Shown piece after piece: positions 12,231-13,318 of a DNA stretch of 13,318 nucleotides. This DNA is from UBA1732 sp045114455. GTDB taxonomy: Bacteria > Verrucomicrobiota > Lentisphaeria > Victivallales > UBA1829. The notes beneath the pieces were generated by a model. That model had not been told where the DNA came from, ran no database searches, and saw nothing but the letters and a program-made list of their open reading frames with translations. The DNA is taken from positions 1-13,318 of the forward strand of contig JBGUKN010000055.1 of NCBI GenBank assembly GCA_045114455.1, in the 5' to 3' direction. Position numbers and translations under genes: made by a program. Every line of letters starts with the position of its first letter. The stretch's first letter is position 1.

Positions 12231-13318
12231 ATGTCCATCTCCCTCAAATCCGTTTCCGCTCTCGTGGCGGGCATCTGCCTCACCGCAGTCGCATTCCAGG
12301 CTCAGGCTCAGGAAGCTACCCGTCTCCGCGACGCCGCCAAAGGTCTCTTCCTGATCGGCAACGCGGCTCCGACCCGTGCGTTCAGCGATCTCTTCGCTTC
12401 CGACATCCTCGCGCAGGATTTCGACCGTCTGACCTGCGAAAACGAAATGAAGTTCGACGCCACGGAACCCCAGGAAGGCCAGTTCCGGTTCCAGCAGGGC
12501 GACACCCTCGTCGAATTCGCCCAGAAGTACAACATGAAGGTTCACGGCCACACGTTCCTCTGGCACAGCCAGACCCCGAACTGGGTCTTCCAGAATCCGA
12601 ACGACGGTCGTCCGATGCGCGAAGTCGTCCTCCAGCGCCTCGAAAACCACATCCGCGCCCTCATGACGCACTGGAAAGGCAAAATCCAGAGCTGGGACGT
12701 CTGCAATGAGTGCTTCGAAGACGACGGCAGACCGCGCGGCTTCTCCCCGTGGCGCCAGAACATCGGCGACGACTACATGGAACAGGCCTTCCGCATTGCC
12801 GACAAGGTCGCCAAGGAACTCGGCGAAGAAGATGTCCTGCTGGTCTACAATGACTTCAATATGTACAAGCCCGGCAAAGTCCAGGCCGTCGTGAACATGG
12901 TCAAGGACTTCAAGGCCAAGGGCGTCAGAATCGACGCCATCGGCATGCAGGCCCACTGGCAGAGCAACGACGATCCGTCCATCGAGACCATCGAAGCCGC
13001 GTTCAAGGCCTATGCCGCCACCGGCTGCAAGATCATCATCTCCGAAATGGACATCAACACCCGTAACGGCTTCCGCAACAGCGGACGCGGCCTCGAACGC
13101 GACGACAGCGTCCAGGGCAACGCCGACAGCTCCGCCGACGCGCTCGCGAAGCGTTATGAACAGGTGTTCGACCTCTTCGTGAAGTATCACAAGGACATCT
13201 ACGCCGTCACCCTCTGGGGCATCGGCGACAGCTGGTCCTGGCTCCGCGGCGGTCAGCCGCTTCTCTTCGACAACAACCTCGATCCGAAGCCCTGCTACTA
13301 CTCCGTGCTCAAGTCCCT
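12231..13318 (+). CDS. Secreted GH10 endo-1,4-beta-xylanase, 3' end cut off by the window
   Basis: 362 codons visible, open to the right edge. The ATG at 12231 follows AAAGGA by 7 bases. A signal peptide spans about 1-26 (likely cut after AQA). The GH10 TIM barrel fills about 30-362: TCENEMKFDATEP (68-80), GHTFLWHSQTPNW (106-118), acid/base Glu160 in WDVCNE, substrate-binding region YNDFN (206-210) and MQAHW (239-243), nucleophile Glu272 in IISEMDI, and LWGIGDSWSWL (328-338). The domain is nearly complete at the edge; whether a binding module or linker follows is unknown. It cuts the xylan main chain and, with the GH43 just upstream, forms a xylan-degrading pair. Oddity: Cys158 and Cys161 flank the catalytic Glu, where most members have Val and Ala. 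Confidence 0.97.
   Translation, partial: MSISLKSVSALVAGICLTAVAFQAQAQEATRLRDAAKGLFLIGNAAPTRAFSDLFASDILAQDFDRLTCENEMKFDATEPQEGQFRFQQGDTLVEFAQKYNMKVHGHTFLWHSQTPNWVFQNPNDGRPMREVVLQRLENHIRALMTHWKGKIQSWDVCNECFEDDGRPRGFSPWRQNIGDDYMEQAFRIADKVAKELGEEDVLLVYNDFNMYKPGKVQAVVNMVKDFKAKGVRIDAIGMQAHWQSNDDPSIETIEAAFKAYAATGCKIIISEMDINTRNGFRNSGRGLERDDSVQGNADSSADALAKRYEQVFDLFVKYHKDIYAVTLWGIGDSWSWLRGGQPLLFDNNLDPKPCYYSVLKS

Noticed and set aside
10083..13190. A 1035-codon open frame on the minus strand
   Set aside because: It is antisense to the well-supported GH43 and GH10 genes, running across their intergenic gap. Its long openness comes from their strong C-ending codon bias. The protein has low-complexity Ala/Val/Glu stretches and no recognisable family.

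Overview
The window is a GC-rich piece of chromosome with short AT-rich intergenic gaps. It most likely comes from a Gram-negative, plant-polysaccharide-degrading bacterium. Supporting evidence is an LpxL-type lipid A acyltransferase, a lipobox lipoprotein, and secreted xylan-active enzymes (GH43 with CBM6, and GH10) carrying Sec signal peptides. The combination of GC-rich coding DNA, Gly-rich secreted hydrolases and this gene mix fits an anaerobic gut or rumen PVC-type lineage (Lentisphaerota/Kiritimatiellota-like) or a Fibrobacter-like one. That placement is inference; no rRNA or marker gene settles it.

Layout. (1) 1-621, +: 3' part of a CE1-type esterase, ended by a strong hairpin terminator at 672-720. 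(2) 747-3680, -: an overlapping larB-larC-larE operon for the nickel-pincer nucleotide cofactor, with no larA in the window. (3) 3803-5287, -: a lipoprotein made of two fused amino-acid-type solute-binding domains, with its own promoter; larBCE may be read from the same transcript. (4) 5528-8231, -: lpxL-like acyltransferase, rpe and amrS, probably one operon from a promoter near 8280-8308. (5) 8418-9914, -: a multi-helix membrane protein of the MscS-related TM-helix-repeat type, closed by a clear terminator at 8342-8378. (6) 9915-10289: a 375-bp divergent regulatory region holding two opposed promoters, five in-phase degenerate 13-nt repeats and a leader hairpin. (7) 10290 to the right edge, +: a two-gene xylanolytic unit, GH43-CBM6 followed 45 bp later by a GH10 xylanase that runs off the window.

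How the genes work together. GH10 would cut the xylan backbone, and the GH43 enzyme would remove arabinose or xylose units while its CBM6 holds the substrate. A CE1 esterase like the one at the left edge would remove ester side groups, and Rpe feeds pentose phosphates into the pentose phosphate pathway. LarB, LarE and LarC carry out the three known steps from nicotinic acid adenine dinucleotide to the nickel cofactor used by lactate racemase and its relatives; the enzyme served must be encoded elsewhere.

The points most worth a second look are the roughly 130-residue Gly-rich segment that appears to be inserted inside the CBM6 fold, the tandem solute-binding lipoprotein with no permease, the three-cysteine LarE beside a very His-rich LarC with no LarA, the orphan AmrS, and the 13-nt repeat array in the divergent promoter region.
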